Shown: positions 1 to 9,369, counted from the first letter of the stretch. The stretch is 24,410 bases of DNA from an uncultured Collinsella sp. (GCA_900547285.1 URGF01000011.1:1-24410), one strand, 5' to 3'. Made by a program: numbers and translations. Notes: generated by a model not told the origin, from the letters alone.

Positions 1-14
1 CCGCTTTCAATCAT
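1..14 (-). CDS. Possible 5' end of a further minus-strand gene, cut by the window edge
   Basis: On the minus strand an ATG at 14-12 opens a frame (M-I-E-S) that runs off the window, 14 bases after the stop of the 72-aa membrane protein. No Shine-Dalgarno sequence is visible in front of it. With four codons nothing can be said about function, and it may be chance. Confidence 0.15.
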
Positions 15-28
15 TTAAATCGCCGCAT

Positions 29-247
29 CTACTCTGCAGACGAAGATCCACCATCAACGATTGCCTGCTCGGACTCAGGAATCCCATCGGCACCCGTACT
101 CTGTTCTTGCTCCACCTCTTCGCTGATTGCGGAGGCGGGGGTCGAGCCCTTTGCACCCACGATGTAGGCAGCCCCAAATCCTAACGCAATGGCAATCAAG
201 GTCAAAATCACGTAGACAGGCCAATGGCGCTTAATATACGAAAACAC
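29..247 (-). CDS. Small single-pass membrane protein, 72 aa, function unknown
   Basis: The protein has a short basic N-terminus (MFSYIKRHW), one hydrophobic segment at about residues 10-31 (VYVILTLIAIALGFGAAYIV), and then an acidic, Ser/Glu/Gln-rich tail of about 40 residues. This suggests a single-span anchor with a disordered tail, tail outside by the positive-inside rule. The start is GTG at 247, with a good AAGGAG at 258-253 five bases upstream. It follows the M28-like gene by 21 bases on the same strand, so it is probably co-transcribed with it. I do not recognise a family. Confidence 0.7.
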   Translation of the reverse strand: MFSYIKRHWPVYVILTLIAIALGFGAAYIVGAKGSTPASAISEEVEQEQSTGADGIPESEQAIVDGGSSSAE

Positions 248-268
248 GTTGACTCCTTAGAGCTCCGT

Positions 269-3200
269 CTACGAACGGCGGATAACCTCGGTCACGACCT
301 CGGATACCGTGGCAATGTTCGTCGGGTTGACATTGTGGGGCAGGTCGTCCTCGGTACGAGCGCAAGCCAGACGTGTGCCGTCCACGCCGGCGATGGTGAG
401 GGCTCGGCGGCTCGCCTCGAGCGCGGCATAGGCATCGGTCTTGGCATAGGGCATCTCGAGCGCGCCACAATCGACATGGAACGACTTGCACACCTTGCTG
501 ACCAGGTTCATGATGCGGCGATCGCCCTTGAGCAGCTGTTGTTCGCCCTCAACCGTCACCACCGAAAGCCTACCGGCGCCGACGGATTCAAGATTGATAA
601 AGAATACGCCGCGGAGCTTATCGCGATGCGAAGCCAAGAAGGCCTTCATGCCGGCGCCATCACAATCCGAGGCGCCCGTTGCCACAAACCAGATATCGTG
701 ACCGAGCAGCTCATCATCGCCCATAGAGGCGACAGCCGAGAGCATATCTTCGGAAGAAGCGCCATCGGAAGACGTAGCGCCGCCCTTCCAGCCATCGTTA
801 TCGTCCTCGAAGTTATCCCACGAACCGATACCGCGACCGGACTTCTTGGCATCGTAATCGTCTTCGACGCCCAGCCAGTCACTCATGCTGTCCTGCTCGT
901 TTTTCTTTTTACGACCGAACAGGCCACCCAGGCCGCGCTTACGAGACTTGGGTGCCGCCGGGGCGGGAGCCGAAATGGTCTCGATCGGCTGCGCGCCCGA
1001 CGCAACGGGCATAGGAGGCGCAACGGGTGCCGATGTGGGTTCGGGACCCTGGGTAGTAGCAAAGGGGTCGTTGACCTGGGCAGAGGGATCGGGAAGGTCG
1101 AACAGCGACGTGCGAGACGCAACGTTTGCCTGCTTCATAGACGGCAGCGACGGGTCGGGGACCGAAGCCAGCGGAGACGAGGAAGGTGCAGGCGACGGTG
1201 CCGACGCCGGATCGGGAACATTCATCTGCGGACGCGGCGATGCCTGGGAGGAAATCTGGGCCATAAGGGAATCGACTGTTTCGTCCTGGGTGGGAGCAAC
1301 ATCGGCAACCGTGGCACCGGAACCACTCGGGGTCGGCATGGTGAAAATCTGCGTGGAGTAAGGCCTCGACTCATCCGTCTCGGGAGTCTCGGAAACCGCA
1401 GACACTTCCTCCTGCTCGACCTCGGTCGAATCATCTTGCTCGGCTGCCGCGTACTGCTCTTCGTCAGAGTTGGCCACAACGGGCTCGTCCTCGGCAGCGT
1501 CCTGAATTTCGGCAGCATCAATGGGCTCGTCATCGTCTGCCGCGTCGTCCTGCTCATCGGAAGCAGGAAGGGGCTCGGCAATCGCGGTGCCTTGCTTTTC
1601 AAACGTTATCGTGGAATCGAACTGCGCGGCATCAAACGACATGGTGCTATCGACGTGCTGCTGGGCCTCGAAAGACGTTGTAGCTTCGGCGGCGTCGACG
1701 GGCACGGACTGCATAGCCTCGTTCTGCTCGAACTCTTGCGCTGCGAGCTCGCGTGCCGCCTCGGCTGCCTGCTGCTGAGCGATAGCCTCCTGCTCGGCAG
1801 CCTCGCGTGCGGCAGCGCGCTTCTCCTCGAAATCGTCGACAAATTTCCTGCCCTTTGCAAGCGCACCCTTAAAGAAGCTGGAAGCGCTGGCGCCAATCGA
1901 AGAGAACGCGGATGCAATATCGGCATGGGGCGTTGCCGCGGGAATCTCGGCAGAGAAATCAGTATCGCTCTCGTAAGACACGCGCCTCGGCTGTTCAACG
2001 TAATCGTCGTCAGACTCGTCCGCAACGTCTTGCGCCGGCGCGGCGGGAGCCAAAATGTCCAGTCCTGCCGCGGGATCGATCGCGGACACCGCCTCGGGCT
2101 CGGCAACGGCAGCGGTAACCGCGGCAGACTCATCATCCACGGTGACGACAGGGGCAGACTCGGGCTCAAACGTCGGCTCCTCGCCCTCCTCGTAATCGAG
2201 CGTGCAGGACTCGGGAAGCATTCCGAGCGCACGGATGGCATCCGAACCAAAGCGGATGTTGCCGGCGGCATTGCGATAGAGCTTGGGCTCGGGCTCGGCC
2301 GCGACAGGCTCCTCCGCCGGCTCGGCAGCGGGAACCTCGTCATTGAACTCTTCGGCCTGGACAGCCTGATTCTGATCCTCGGGCACGATGGCGCCAATCA
2401 GCGTCTCGTCGGCAGACGCACCCTCAAAGCCCTCGATCTGCTCGTCGAAAGCCTCGCCCTGTTCGGGCTCGGTCTGAGCGTCGGGAGCAATCGGCTGACC
2501 GAACTCGTCCTCGGCGTAGGTAGGCTCTTCATACTCGATGGTGTTGCCGTAGTCGTTTTGCTGTTGGGCCGCGGCATACTCCGCTGCTGCGCGCGCCATC
2601 TCCTCGGCACGACGCTTCTGCTCCCCAAAATAGGTATCGAACGGAACATCGTCGGGAAACTCGTTTTCGCCCTGGAAGGGAGCAACGTTGTCCATAACGC
2701 CGAGCATAGCGGCGACAGAAGACTTGTTGCACACCGCGCCGGACGTATAGGGAAGAATGTAGCGGTTAGAAATGATGTTTGCCGCGTTGGCGAGCGCAAC
2801 GAGGGAAGCGAGGATCGCGACAATCCACAGCAGAACCTTGAGCGCGCCGGGAAGCGGCAGGATACGCAAGATGGCAACGGCAGCAGGGGCAACCGTGGCA
2901 ACGGGCAACAGCTTGGCGATGAGCGCACGATAAGAAGCATAGGGCTCGCGGGCGAGCAGCTCAGCACGGGGAGAGTCGTAGTGTGCGACAACGACCACCG
3001 GGCGGTTGCGCGGAGACGCGAGCGGGCCCGAGGCCTTGTGGTAGGCGATGACATTTTGGCTCACGCCCGTCTTGCCCAGGCGCGAAACCACGGGGTGGCC
3101 CGTGCGTTCGAGCACGTAAAGAACGGCGCCGGCAATGGCCAGCAAGGTGCCAACCAAGCCGATGCCGCCGCCGATGCCCATCAGTAGGGCGCCGGCAAAC

Positions 3201-3394
3201 GCAAGAATACCGGTAACGGCAAATGCCAACCTACTGGGCGCCGGGGCATTGAACTCCTGAACCTCGGGATCAAAGCCGTGGTTGCGGAAGATCTGAGCGA
3301 TATCCTCGGCAGCCAAGCGCTCTTCTTCGCTGCATGCCGGCGTAATGCCGGTGTTCTGCAGCAGGTGGTTAATATAGTTCTGGGTGTTCGCCAT
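269..3394 (-). CDS. M28-like membrane protein with degenerate metal site and giant acidic insertion
   Basis: The 1041-aa start chosen is ATG at 3394, because GGAG lies five bases upstream; the frame stays open for 50 more codons but those have no ribosome site. The ends resemble a membrane-anchored M28 zinc aminopeptidase: hydrophobic spans at about 55-95 and 157-206, an HYDS motif at 138-141, a GAVCNKSSVAAML block at 219-231, a WFVATGASDCDG block at 902-913, INLESVG at 933-939 and a late His at 1020. In the family the second block carries a metal-binding Asp (here Cys222), the third two Glu (here Ser909-Asp910) and the fourth Asp (here Glu936), so only the two His persist. Residues 240-895 are an acidic Ala/Glu/Pro-rich insertion with a probable coiled coil at 521-560 and a basic patch at 816-831 (KSRKRGLGGLFGRKKK). 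I infer loss or change of peptidase activity. Function is unknown. Confidence 0.75.
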   Translation of the reverse strand: MANTQNYINHLLQNTGITPACSEEERLAAEDIAQIFRNHGFDPEVQEFNAPAPSRLAFAVTGILAFAGALLMGIGGGIGLVGTLLAIAGAVLYVLERTGHPVVSRLGKTGVSQNVIAYHKASGPLASPRNRPVVVVAHYDSPRAELLAREPYASYRALIAKLLPVATVAPAAVAILRILPLPGALKVLLWIVAILASLVALANAANIISNRYILPYTSGAVCNKSSVAAMLGVMDNVAPFQGENEFPDDVPFDTYFGEQKRRAEEMARAAAEYAAAQQQNDYGNTIEYEEPTYAEDEFGQPIAPDAQTEPEQGEAFDEQIEGFEGASADETLIGAIVPEDQNQAVQAEEFNDEVPAAEPAEEPVAAEPEPKLYRNAAGNIRFGSDAIRALGMLPESCTLDYEEGEEPTFEPESAPVVTVDDESAAVTAAVAEPEAVSAIDPAAGLDILAPAAPAQDVADESDDDYVEQPRRVSYESDTDFSAEIPAATPHADIASAFSSIGASASSFFKGALAKGRKFVDDFEEKRAAAREAAEQEAIAQQQAAEAARELAAQEFEQNEAMQSVPVDAAEATTSFEAQQHVDSTMSFDAAQFDSTITFEKQGTAIAEPLPASDEQDDAADDDEPIDAAEIQDAAEDEPVVANSDEEQYAAAEQDDSTEVEQEEVSAVSETPETDESRPYSTQIFTMPTPSGSGATVADVAPTQDETVDSLMAQISSQASPRPQMNVPDPASAPSPAPSSSPLASVPDPSLPSMKQANVASRTSLFDLPDPSAQVNDPFATTQGPEPTSAPVAPPMPVASGAQPIETISAPAPAAPKSRKRGLGGLFGRKKKNEQDSMSDWLGVEDDYDAKKSGRGIGSWDNFEDDNDGWKGGATSSDGASSEDMLSAVASMGDDELLGHDIWFVATGASDCDGAGMKAFLASHRDKLRGVFFINLESVGAGRLSVVTVEGEQQLLKGDRRIMNLVSKVCKSFHVDCGALEMPYAKTDAYAALEASRRALTIAGVDGTRLACARTEDDLPHNVNPTNIATVSEVVTEVIRRS

Positions 3395-3592
3395 GTGCGC
3401 TCCACATCCATAATCCGACAAATAGGCCCAATGCATGCACATTAGAACCGTATATAGTCGAAAGTATACCCCGAGCGAGCGCAAACGACCGAATTCGGGC
3501 CATCTTAACGCCCCGAGCGGACAAGGATATAGCCTAATCTCCATATCGGACTAAAATCATGGCAGCAAACCACCTTCTCATGCGAGGACTCT
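3395..3592. promoter_or_regulatory. Divergent promoter region between the M28-like gene and the WYL pair
   Basis: This is 198 bases between divergent genes. On the plus strand TTAACG (3505-3510) and TATAGC (3528-3533) are 17 bases apart, four of six matches each, a plausible but weak sigma-70-type promoter for the WYL pair. On the minus strand a TATACT -10-like hexamer lies near 3464-3469 without a good -35. No clear operator palindrome was seen. Confidence 0.35.
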
Positions 3593-4615
3593 ATGACGGC
3601 AAGCGACGCGACCGCGACAATTAAAAAGGGGAATTCGGAGCCCAGTTTCGATAAAACGGCTCAGCGCATCCTCAATCTTTTCTTTGTGCTCAACAGCTCC
3701 CCCGAACCGCTGACGACCGAGCAGGTCGTCTTGGATTCTGACCTGGGATATGGCTCGGGCAACATCGACTCGGATAAGCGCAAGTTTCGGCGCGATCGTG
3801 ACAAACTGCTCGAACGCGGCATCTTAATCAAGGAGGTTCGCCCCGCCGGTGCGCAGGAGACCGAGGAAAGCTCATGGACAATCGACCGCGAGCACACGTT
3901 TGCAGCAGGTGGCCTCATCACCGCAGACGACGCCGACATCCTACTCAACGCCATCGACCAGACACTAGCGGCTGGCTCATCCACCTTTGCCGCGCCGCTT
4001 GCCGATATTCGCTCCAAGATTGCCTATCTCACCGGTAGGACGACGGTGGACGAAGCACCGATTCGCCGCTCTCCCACCGTCGATGCGGTATGGAGCGCCT
4101 TTGCCGAGCGATGCGCGCTGCGATTTTTATATCAGAACGGACGCGGCGAGCAGAAAGAACGTACCGTCTGCGTCTACGGCATGTTCGAGCGCGAGGGCGT
4201 GGCGTACTTCTGCGGCCTTGACAATGTCACCGACGACATCAGGACATTCCGCTGCGACCGTATCGTTCGCGCTTGGCGTCCTTCGAAGGCCTACGCCATC
4301 CCTGCAGACTTCAATCTCAACGACTATCTGTTCTTTGAATTCGATTTTGCCGACCGACCGCCCGTTGCAGCCACGTTCTCGTTCGCCCCGCAGACGCAGA
4401 TCGATATGATCAACGGCCTCACGCGCGGGCGAGGTGAGCTCGCACACACCGATGCGGGGTGGACCTGGACCGTTGACGTGCGCGACCTTGAAGCCGCCGC
4501 CTCATTTTGCATGGCCCACGCCATGGACGGCATGAGGCCCATGGCCCCCAAATCGCTCAAGCAGGCGTGGAACCACCTCATCGAAAGGACGGTGCACGAG
4601 TATGCCCGTGCGTAA
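3593..4615 (+). CDS. WYL-domain transcriptional regulator, PafB-like partner
   Basis: This 340-aa protein has an N-terminal helix-turn-helix-like region (about residues 20-105, with FRRDRDKLLERGILI at 65-79), a WYL-type domain (about 160-232, core AYFCGLD at 204-210 and the Arg-containing stretch RTFRCDRI at 217-224) and a C-terminal extension like the WCX region. WYL proteins are DNA-binding regulators whose WYL domain senses a ligand, often nucleic acid. The ATG at 3593 has GAGG five bases upstream. The gene overlaps the next WYL gene by 14 bases. Tandem WYL genes of this size in actinobacteria are typically PafB and PafC, which together activate the LexA-independent DNA-damage response. 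Assignment to PafB is by layout and architecture, not by close sequence comparison. Confidence 0.75.
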   Translation: MTASDATATIKKGNSEPSFDKTAQRILNLFFVLNSSPEPLTTEQVVLDSDLGYGSGNIDSDKRKFRRDRDKLLERGILIKEVRPAGAQETEESSWTIDREHTFAAGGLITADDADILLNAIDQTLAAGSSTFAAPLADIRSKIAYLTGRTTVDEAPIRRSPTVDAVWSAFAERCALRFLYQNGRGEQKERTVCVYGMFEREGVAYFCGLDNVTDDIRTFRCDRIVRAWRPSKAYAIPADFNLNDYLFFEFDFADRPPVAATFSFAPQTQIDMINGLTRGRGELAHTDAGWTWTVDVRDLEAAASFCMAHAMDGMRPMAPKSLKQAWNHLIERTVHEYARA

Positions 4616-5519
4616 ACTCACCAGCGAGCAGAGACTCTCGCGCGCCATCGACATCATGGAGGCCCTCTACGCCGCCGGCGAGAGCGGCATGACACGAACT
4701 GAGATTTGCAGTCGCTTTGACATCACGGGGGTGTCGCTCGACGAGATTCTCGAGATCGTCTCGACGCTCGCGGACCGAGAATCGGGTGCGCGCATCATCT
4801 GCGAATGCCACGGTGAGCGTGTGGTCCTCACCGGTGACGCCGGGCGTGTGCTACCGCTGCGTCTGAGTGCCGCCGAGGGCGCTGTGCTCAACCACGAACT
4901 TGAATCGTTGGGGATCGAGCCCCAGGCGGCGGCTCGAATTCGACATGCCCTTCTACCCGAAGAGCTCGGCTATAACCAGCGCGTCTTTGACACCGTCAAC
5001 CACGGGTCGCACTGGCAGCAGCTGAGCTGCGCCATTCAGGACGGCGTTCGCTGCCTCATCTCATATCGCTCGATGGACGATGCACGGCCACGCGAGCGTC
5101 TGGTCGACCCCTTGCGCATTACGGCAAACGGCGACCAAACATACCTGATTGCCTGGGACATCGCGGTCGATGAGCAGCGCACCTATCGCATGGATAAAAT
5201 CGAGGGACTCGCCTTGACGGAAGACTCCGTCGTGCCTCACACACCGGACGTTGCATCCCTCCACGATTCCCTTGCCCGGACACAGCGTAGCGCAAAGCTC
5301 TTGATGCCATTCGACATGGCGGAGCATCTGGAGTGGGCCGGCATCACCCGAATCGAGCACAGCGGGGCAGACACGGCAACGGTAACCGTGCATTACGGCT
5401 CCGAGCGTTGGCTACTGAGCCAGATAATCGCAGCGGGCGGAGCCATCCGCATCTTGGATGACCCCGCCCTGTCAAAGCGTCTGTGCGATATGGCAAAAAC
5501 CCTCGTCTGTCCGCTTTAG
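4602..5519 (+). CDS. WYL-domain transcriptional regulator, PafC-like partner
   Basis: This 305-aa protein shares the architecture of its upstream neighbour: an N-terminal winged-helix-like region (about 1-80, SGMTRTEICSRFDITGVSLD at 28-47), a linker, a WYL domain (about 140-205, TYLIAWD at 180-186 and RTYRMDKI at 193-200, with the Arg pair typical of the ligand-binding face) and a C-terminal WCX-like part. The ATG at 4602 lies inside the end of the upstream gene, so the two products are probably made together and may act as a heterodimer, as PafB and PafC do. Its stop codon overlaps the stop of the convergent helicase gene by four bases. A link to DNA-damage control is inferred from family and position. 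Confidence 0.75.
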   Translation: MPVRKLTSEQRLSRAIDIMEALYAAGESGMTRTEICSRFDITGVSLDEILEIVSTLADRESGARIICECHGERVVLTGDAGRVLPLRLSAAEGAVLNHELESLGIEPQAAARIRHALLPEELGYNQRVFDTVNHGSHWQQLSCAIQDGVRCLISYRSMDDARPRERLVDPLRITANGDQTYLIAWDIAVDEQRTYRMDKIEGLALTEDSVVPHTPDVASLHDSLARTQRSAKLLMPFDMAEHLEWAGITRIEHSGADTATVTVHYGSERWLLSQIIAAGGAIRILDDPALSKRLCDMAKTLVCPL

Positions 5520-8410
5520 CGCCGCTGCTCGTGGCGTGCGCGCCACAGCTGTAGATAGTGACCGATCTGCGCCGATTCGATGCGCTGGTAGGAGCTCGTG
5601 GGAAGCGACGTTAAGAACTTCTTTCCGTAGCCCTTCGTCACCAGGCGCGGGTCGGCCAGAATCAGCACGCCGCAATCAGTCGACGAGCGGATAAGGCGGC
5701 CGGCCGCCTGCTTGACCTCGAGCACTGCCTCGGGCAGCGAATAGCGCGCCCAAGCGCGGTCTTCGCGCAGGTTGCGCTCGCACGAGAGCGGGTCCGTGGG
5801 GCTCGAGAACGGCAACTTGGGAATGATGACGCAGCGCAGCGTCTCGCCGCTGGCGTCAAACCCCTCCCAGAAGGCCTTAAGCGCAAAAAGCGACGAGGTT
5901 GGCTCGTTGATAAACCGGTCGCGTAGGCGACGAGGAGATGAGTTGCGCTGCTGGCAGTTGAGCTCCAGACCCGCACGGGCCATCTTGGGCTCAACGCGGG
6001 CGTACAGGTCTTCCATGTCGCGCCGATTGGTGAACAACGTGAGCACCGATCCGCCCATGGCAAGATGGGCGTCGACAAGCACGCGCTCGAGCGCCGTAAG
6101 ATAGCTCTCACGATCGCGCGGATCGGGGATATCGCCCGCAACGACTACAGCCATGTTCGAATCGAAGTCGTAGCTCGAGTCCAAGTGCAGCGATGAGGAT
6201 GTTGAAGCACCGATGCGGTCGAGGCCGACCGCATGGTTAAAGTGTTCAAAGCTTTTGGACACCGTCATGGTCGCCGAGGCAAAGATAGCCGTGTGAACCT
6301 CGGGCAACCACTCGGTTGCCAAGGCCTCGCCAATGTCGATGCGCTCTGCGGTCATTGACTCTCCGCCGGCACGCAGCCTGCGATTGACCTGCAGCGAATA
6401 CACGTAGTGTTCATCGGTACCACCAATGATGAGTTTGAGGTTCTCGGCCAGCTCGTGCAGGCGGCGCGAGATATCACCCAGGTCGACGACGACCTCGGGC
6501 TTATCGGCAGCGACGGCTTGCACCAGAGCGTCGACGCTCTTGTCAGCTTGCTCCAATGCGTCGATGGCAGCGTAGGCCGACGGTAAGAAATCATGCCAGT
6601 CGTCAGATTCGCGCAGCTCGGGGCCAATCCATAGATTGGCATTGTCATAACCCCCACGGGCACGGCGGCCGAGCTCGCGAACGCCATCGAACACGTCGGC
6701 GATTGCCATGCTCGCGCGCGCAACCGTCGACGTCGCCTTGGCAGTAAGGCCCAGATAGAGCGTAGAGCCCTCGGAGGTTGCCAAATCACGGGAAACCTGG
6801 CTTAGCGCGCCGGTGCTCGAGCCACCCAGACGCTCAAACAGAACGCGTGATTCATCCGCCGATACCACGCGCGCCCATTGACGGCGTGCCTCGCGCTCGA
6901 TGGAGTGGGCCTCATCGATCACCCAGTGACGAATCGGAGGTAAAATCCTGCCCTCGGCCGCGACATTACGGAACAGCAGGGAATGGTTGGTGACCACCAC
7001 ATCGGCATGCGCCGCACGACGGCGAGCGCCGTGGACCAAACATTTATCAGGGAAAAACGGGCAGAGGCGACGAGCACACTCGCGCGAGGCCGTCGTAAAG
7101 TCGGGGCGGTTGACGCTGCGCCACCGAATGCCGAGCGAGTCGAGGTCGCCATCGGCTGATTGGCAGACGTACGCCATAATGACCGCGACCGCCGTGAGCG
7201 TGTCCGCCGGATCGCGCTTGGTGGTAATCTCGACCTGGCCTCGGCTCATGCGCTCGAGCTTGCGCAGGCACGGATAGTGGTCATACCCCTTGAGAGCGCA
7301 AAATGACAGACCACCGTTCAGTTGCTCGGCAAGTTTTGGCAGCTCATGGTACATGAGCTGGTCGGCAAGATTGTTCGATTTGGTCGCAATACCAACCGTG
7401 ATGTTGTTACGGCGCGCTGCCTCGGCAAAAGGTACCAGATAGGCCATCGATTTGCCGACGCCTGTGCCCGCCTCAATTACACGATGAGTGCCCGTGACCA
7501 GCGCATCGCGGACCTCGAGCGCCATCGCGATCTGCTCATCACGCGGCTCGTAAGTGGGATACATGCGATTGACCAGGCCACCTGGCGCATAGTCTGCCTC
7601 AATCTCCTCACGACTCGGCATCTTGAGGACCGGCAGTTCGTCGGCGTCCACCCGATCGTCGGCGCGATCGGCCTTGAGAACGTCAGCACGAGCGGCGCTG
7701 AGAGAGAAGATAGAACCAGGGTTCTGCCCTGCCAAGAATGAGAAGATAGGACGATAGGACCAAGGCACATCCGGATGCATGTCGGCTAGGCGCGCCATGA
7801 GGCCCTGTGGCAAGTCGGTGAGTGCCACGAGCAACACGCGCCATACGCCACACAGGGCGTCGACGTCGGCATTGGCACGGTGTGATACCGAGTCACAGCC
7901 AAACAGATCGGCCATAAAAGACAGCTTGTGCGAGGCCAGGCGCGGAAGCGCGATGCGCGACAGCGCCAGCGAATCGATCCAAATATCGCTCACGTTGACG
8001 CCGCCTTTGACCGACTCGATAAATGAGCGATCGAACGTGGCGTTATGTGCGATCACCGGGCAACCACCGACAAAATCGGCGAGAGCGGCCACGGCCTCAA
8101 CGGCCGACGGGGCATCTGCCACATCGGCATTTGTAATGCTCGTGAGCTCGGTAATCTCGGCGGGAATCAGCTGTTTGGGATGCACGAAGGTATCGAAGCG
8201 GTCGACGACCTCGCGGCCCGAAAGGCGGGCCGCCGAGATCTCGATCAGCTCATTGTCCTGCACCGAAAGACCCGTGGTCTCGGTATCGAGGACGATCACA
8301 TCTTCCTCGATAAGGCCGAAGGACTGTGTTTTGGCGCGCTCGGCAAGCGTGGCATAGGAGTCGATGACAAACTGCGGCGTTCCTGACGAAACCGCGTCCT
8401 CGATTAGCAT
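5516..8410 (-). CDS. dinG: DinG-type ATP-dependent DNA helicase with N-terminal DnaQ-like exonuclease
   Basis: This 964-aa protein fuses two domains. Residues 35-200 are a DEDDh 3'-5' exonuclease: LDTETTGL with D42 and E44, AHNATFD with D127, and HRANAD with H177 and D182. From about 280 it is an XPD/DinG superfamily-2 helicase: Walker A EAGTGVGKS at 313-321, DEAH at 499-502, and a QAAGRLIRS motif VI near the C-terminus. Cysteines 381, 445, 450 and 457 are spaced like the four iron-sulfur ligands of DinG/XPD. Such fusions are usual in Firmicutes and some actinobacteria. The role is inferred as unwinding R-loops, G-quadruplexes or damaged DNA in repair. The start codon overlaps the end of ddl by seven bases, implying one operon. 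Confidence 0.88.
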   Translation of the reverse strand: MLIEDAVSSGTPQFVIDSYATLAERAKTQSFGLIEEDVIVLDTETTGLSVQDNELIEISAARLSGREVVDRFDTFVHPKQLIPAEITELTSITNADVADAPSAVEAVAALADFVGGCPVIAHNATFDRSFIESVKGGVNVSDIWIDSLALSRIALPRLASHKLSFMADLFGCDSVSHRANADVDALCGVWRVLLVALTDLPQGLMARLADMHPDVPWSYRPIFSFLAGQNPGSIFSLSAARADVLKADRADDRVDADELPVLKMPSREEIEADYAPGGLVNRMYPTYEPRDEQIAMALEVRDALVTGTHRVIEAGTGVGKSMAYLVPFAEAARRNNITVGIATKSNNLADQLMYHELPKLAEQLNGGLSFCALKGYDHYPCLRKLERMSRGQVEITTKRDPADTLTAVAVIMAYVCQSADGDLDSLGIRWRSVNRPDFTTASRECARRLCPFFPDKCLVHGARRRAAHADVVVTNHSLLFRNVAAEGRILPPIRHWVIDEAHSIEREARRQWARVVSADESRVLFERLGGSSTGALSQVSRDLATSEGSTLYLGLTAKATSTVARASMAIADVFDGVRELGRRARGGYDNANLWIGPELRESDDWHDFLPSAYAAIDALEQADKSVDALVQAVAADKPEVVVDLGDISRRLHELAENLKLIIGGTDEHYVYSLQVNRRLRAGGESMTAERIDIGEALATEWLPEVHTAIFASATMTVSKSFEHFNHAVGLDRIGASTSSSLHLDSSYDFDSNMAVVVAGDIPDPRDRESYLTALERVLVDAHLAMGGSVLTLFTNRRDMEDLYARVEPKMARAGLELNCQQRNSSPRRLRDRFINEPTSSLFALKAFWEGFDASGETLRCVIIPKLPFSSPTDPLSCERNLREDRAWARYSLPEAVLEVKQAAGRLIRSSTDCGVLILADPRLVTKGYGKKFLTSLPTSSYQRIESAQIGHYLQLWRARHEQRR

Positions 8411-9369
8411 GCAATGCCCGCTCGACGAAGGCCCATACGGATCAGGCTGTCACAGACCTGCGGGAACGTCATGTCGTCGGTGTGGCGGATCTCATCCGGA
8501 TACAGCGACGTATCGGTCATGCCGGGAATGGTATTGGTCTCGAGGATGACGGGGCCGTCCTCACTCACAATAAAGTCGCTGCGTGAGATACCCAGGCAAC
8601 CGAGGGCCTTGTGAGCAGCGCAGGCAAGCTCCTGAGCGCGAGTGTAATTCTCGGGTGAAATCTGCGCCGGAATGCGATGGATGTCCGTAGGGTCGACATA
8701 CTTCACGTCCAGATCGTAGAACTCGCAGTCCTTGGGCTTACGAATCTCGACAATCGGCAGAGCGCGCACGTCGTCCTCGCCGTACACGCCGACGGTGATC
8801 TCGGTACCCTCGATGCACTTCTCGACCAGCACTTTGTCGCCGTACTCAAACGCCTTGGCGATTGCCGCGGGCAGCTCGGAGGGCTCATGGACCAGGGAAA
8901 TGCCATAGCTGGAACCGTTGACGGCCGGCTTCACAAAGCAGCGCTCGCCACAAACCTCGACGATATGATCGATATCGACTTCATCGCCCACCTCGAGCGC
9001 GAGGCCGGGGGCAATGGGAATGCCCGCCTTGGCGTACAGGAGCTTAGAGACCTCCTTGTCGGCACCGCAGGCGCTGGCAAGCACGCCCGAGGCCGTGTAG
9101 GGGATACCAAGGGTCTCCATGGCACCCTGCATGGCGCCATCCTCACCGCCGGCGCCGTGCATGGCGATAAACGCCACATCGAAACCGCCAGTCGCCATGG
9201 TTACCATAAAGTCATCAGCGGCCGTGTCGAGCAGCTCCACCGAGGTGTAGCCGGCCTCCTTCAGTGCCGTCACAACGTTCTTTCCCGAATTGAGCGAGAT
9301 CTCGCGCTCAGCGGAATGACCACCCGCCAAGACCGCTACGTGCATGTTCTCTAGGCTTTTACCCGGCAT
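8404..9369 (-). CDS. ddl: D-alanine--D-alanine ligase
   Basis: The 321-aa cytoplasmic ATP-grasp enzyme joins two D-alanines for the peptidoglycan stem peptide. Visible signatures are GGHSAEREIS at 16-25 (Glu21 is the first-subsite Glu), the HGAGGEDGAMQG block, FVKPAVNGSSYGIS in the ATP-grasp fold, FYDLDVKY in the omega-loop (a Tyr there fits D-Ala rather than D-lactate specificity) and the ETNTIPGMT metal/nucleotide block. The ATG at 9369 has a strong GGAGGAG-type site upstream; a second in-frame Met at residue 9 directly precedes the conserved fold and is a possible alternative. It is the first gene of an operon with the DinG-type helicase, an unusual functional pairing that may only reflect shared transcription. 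Confidence 0.93.
   Translation of the reverse strand: MPGKSLENMHVAVLAGGHSAEREISLNSGKNVVTALKEAGYTSVELLDTAADDFMVTMATGGFDVAFIAMHGAGGEDGAMQGAMETLGIPYTASGVLASACGADKEVSKLLYAKAGIPIAPGLALEVGDEVDIDHIVEVCGERCFVKPAVNGSSYGISLVHEPSELPAAIAKAFEYGDKVLVEKCIEGTEITVGVYGEDDVRALPIVEIRKPKDCEFYDLDVKYVDPTDIHRIPAQISPENYTRAQELACAAHKALGCLGISRSDFIVSEDGPVILETNTIPGMTDTSLYPDEIRHTDDMTFPQVCDSLIRMGLRRAGIAC

Noticed and set aside
224..3187. A 987-codon open frame on the plus strand opposite the M28-like gene
   Set aside because: It is the antisense of a GC-rich gene with Glu/Ala-rich codons; its product is a Gly/Arg/Leu-rich low-complexity sequence without domains, and the minus frame has recognisable motifs and a good ribosome site.
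3395..3544. A 50-codon N-terminal extension of the M28-like protein
   Set aside because: No ribosome site at the upstream start, whereas the Met at 3394 has GGAG at ideal distance.
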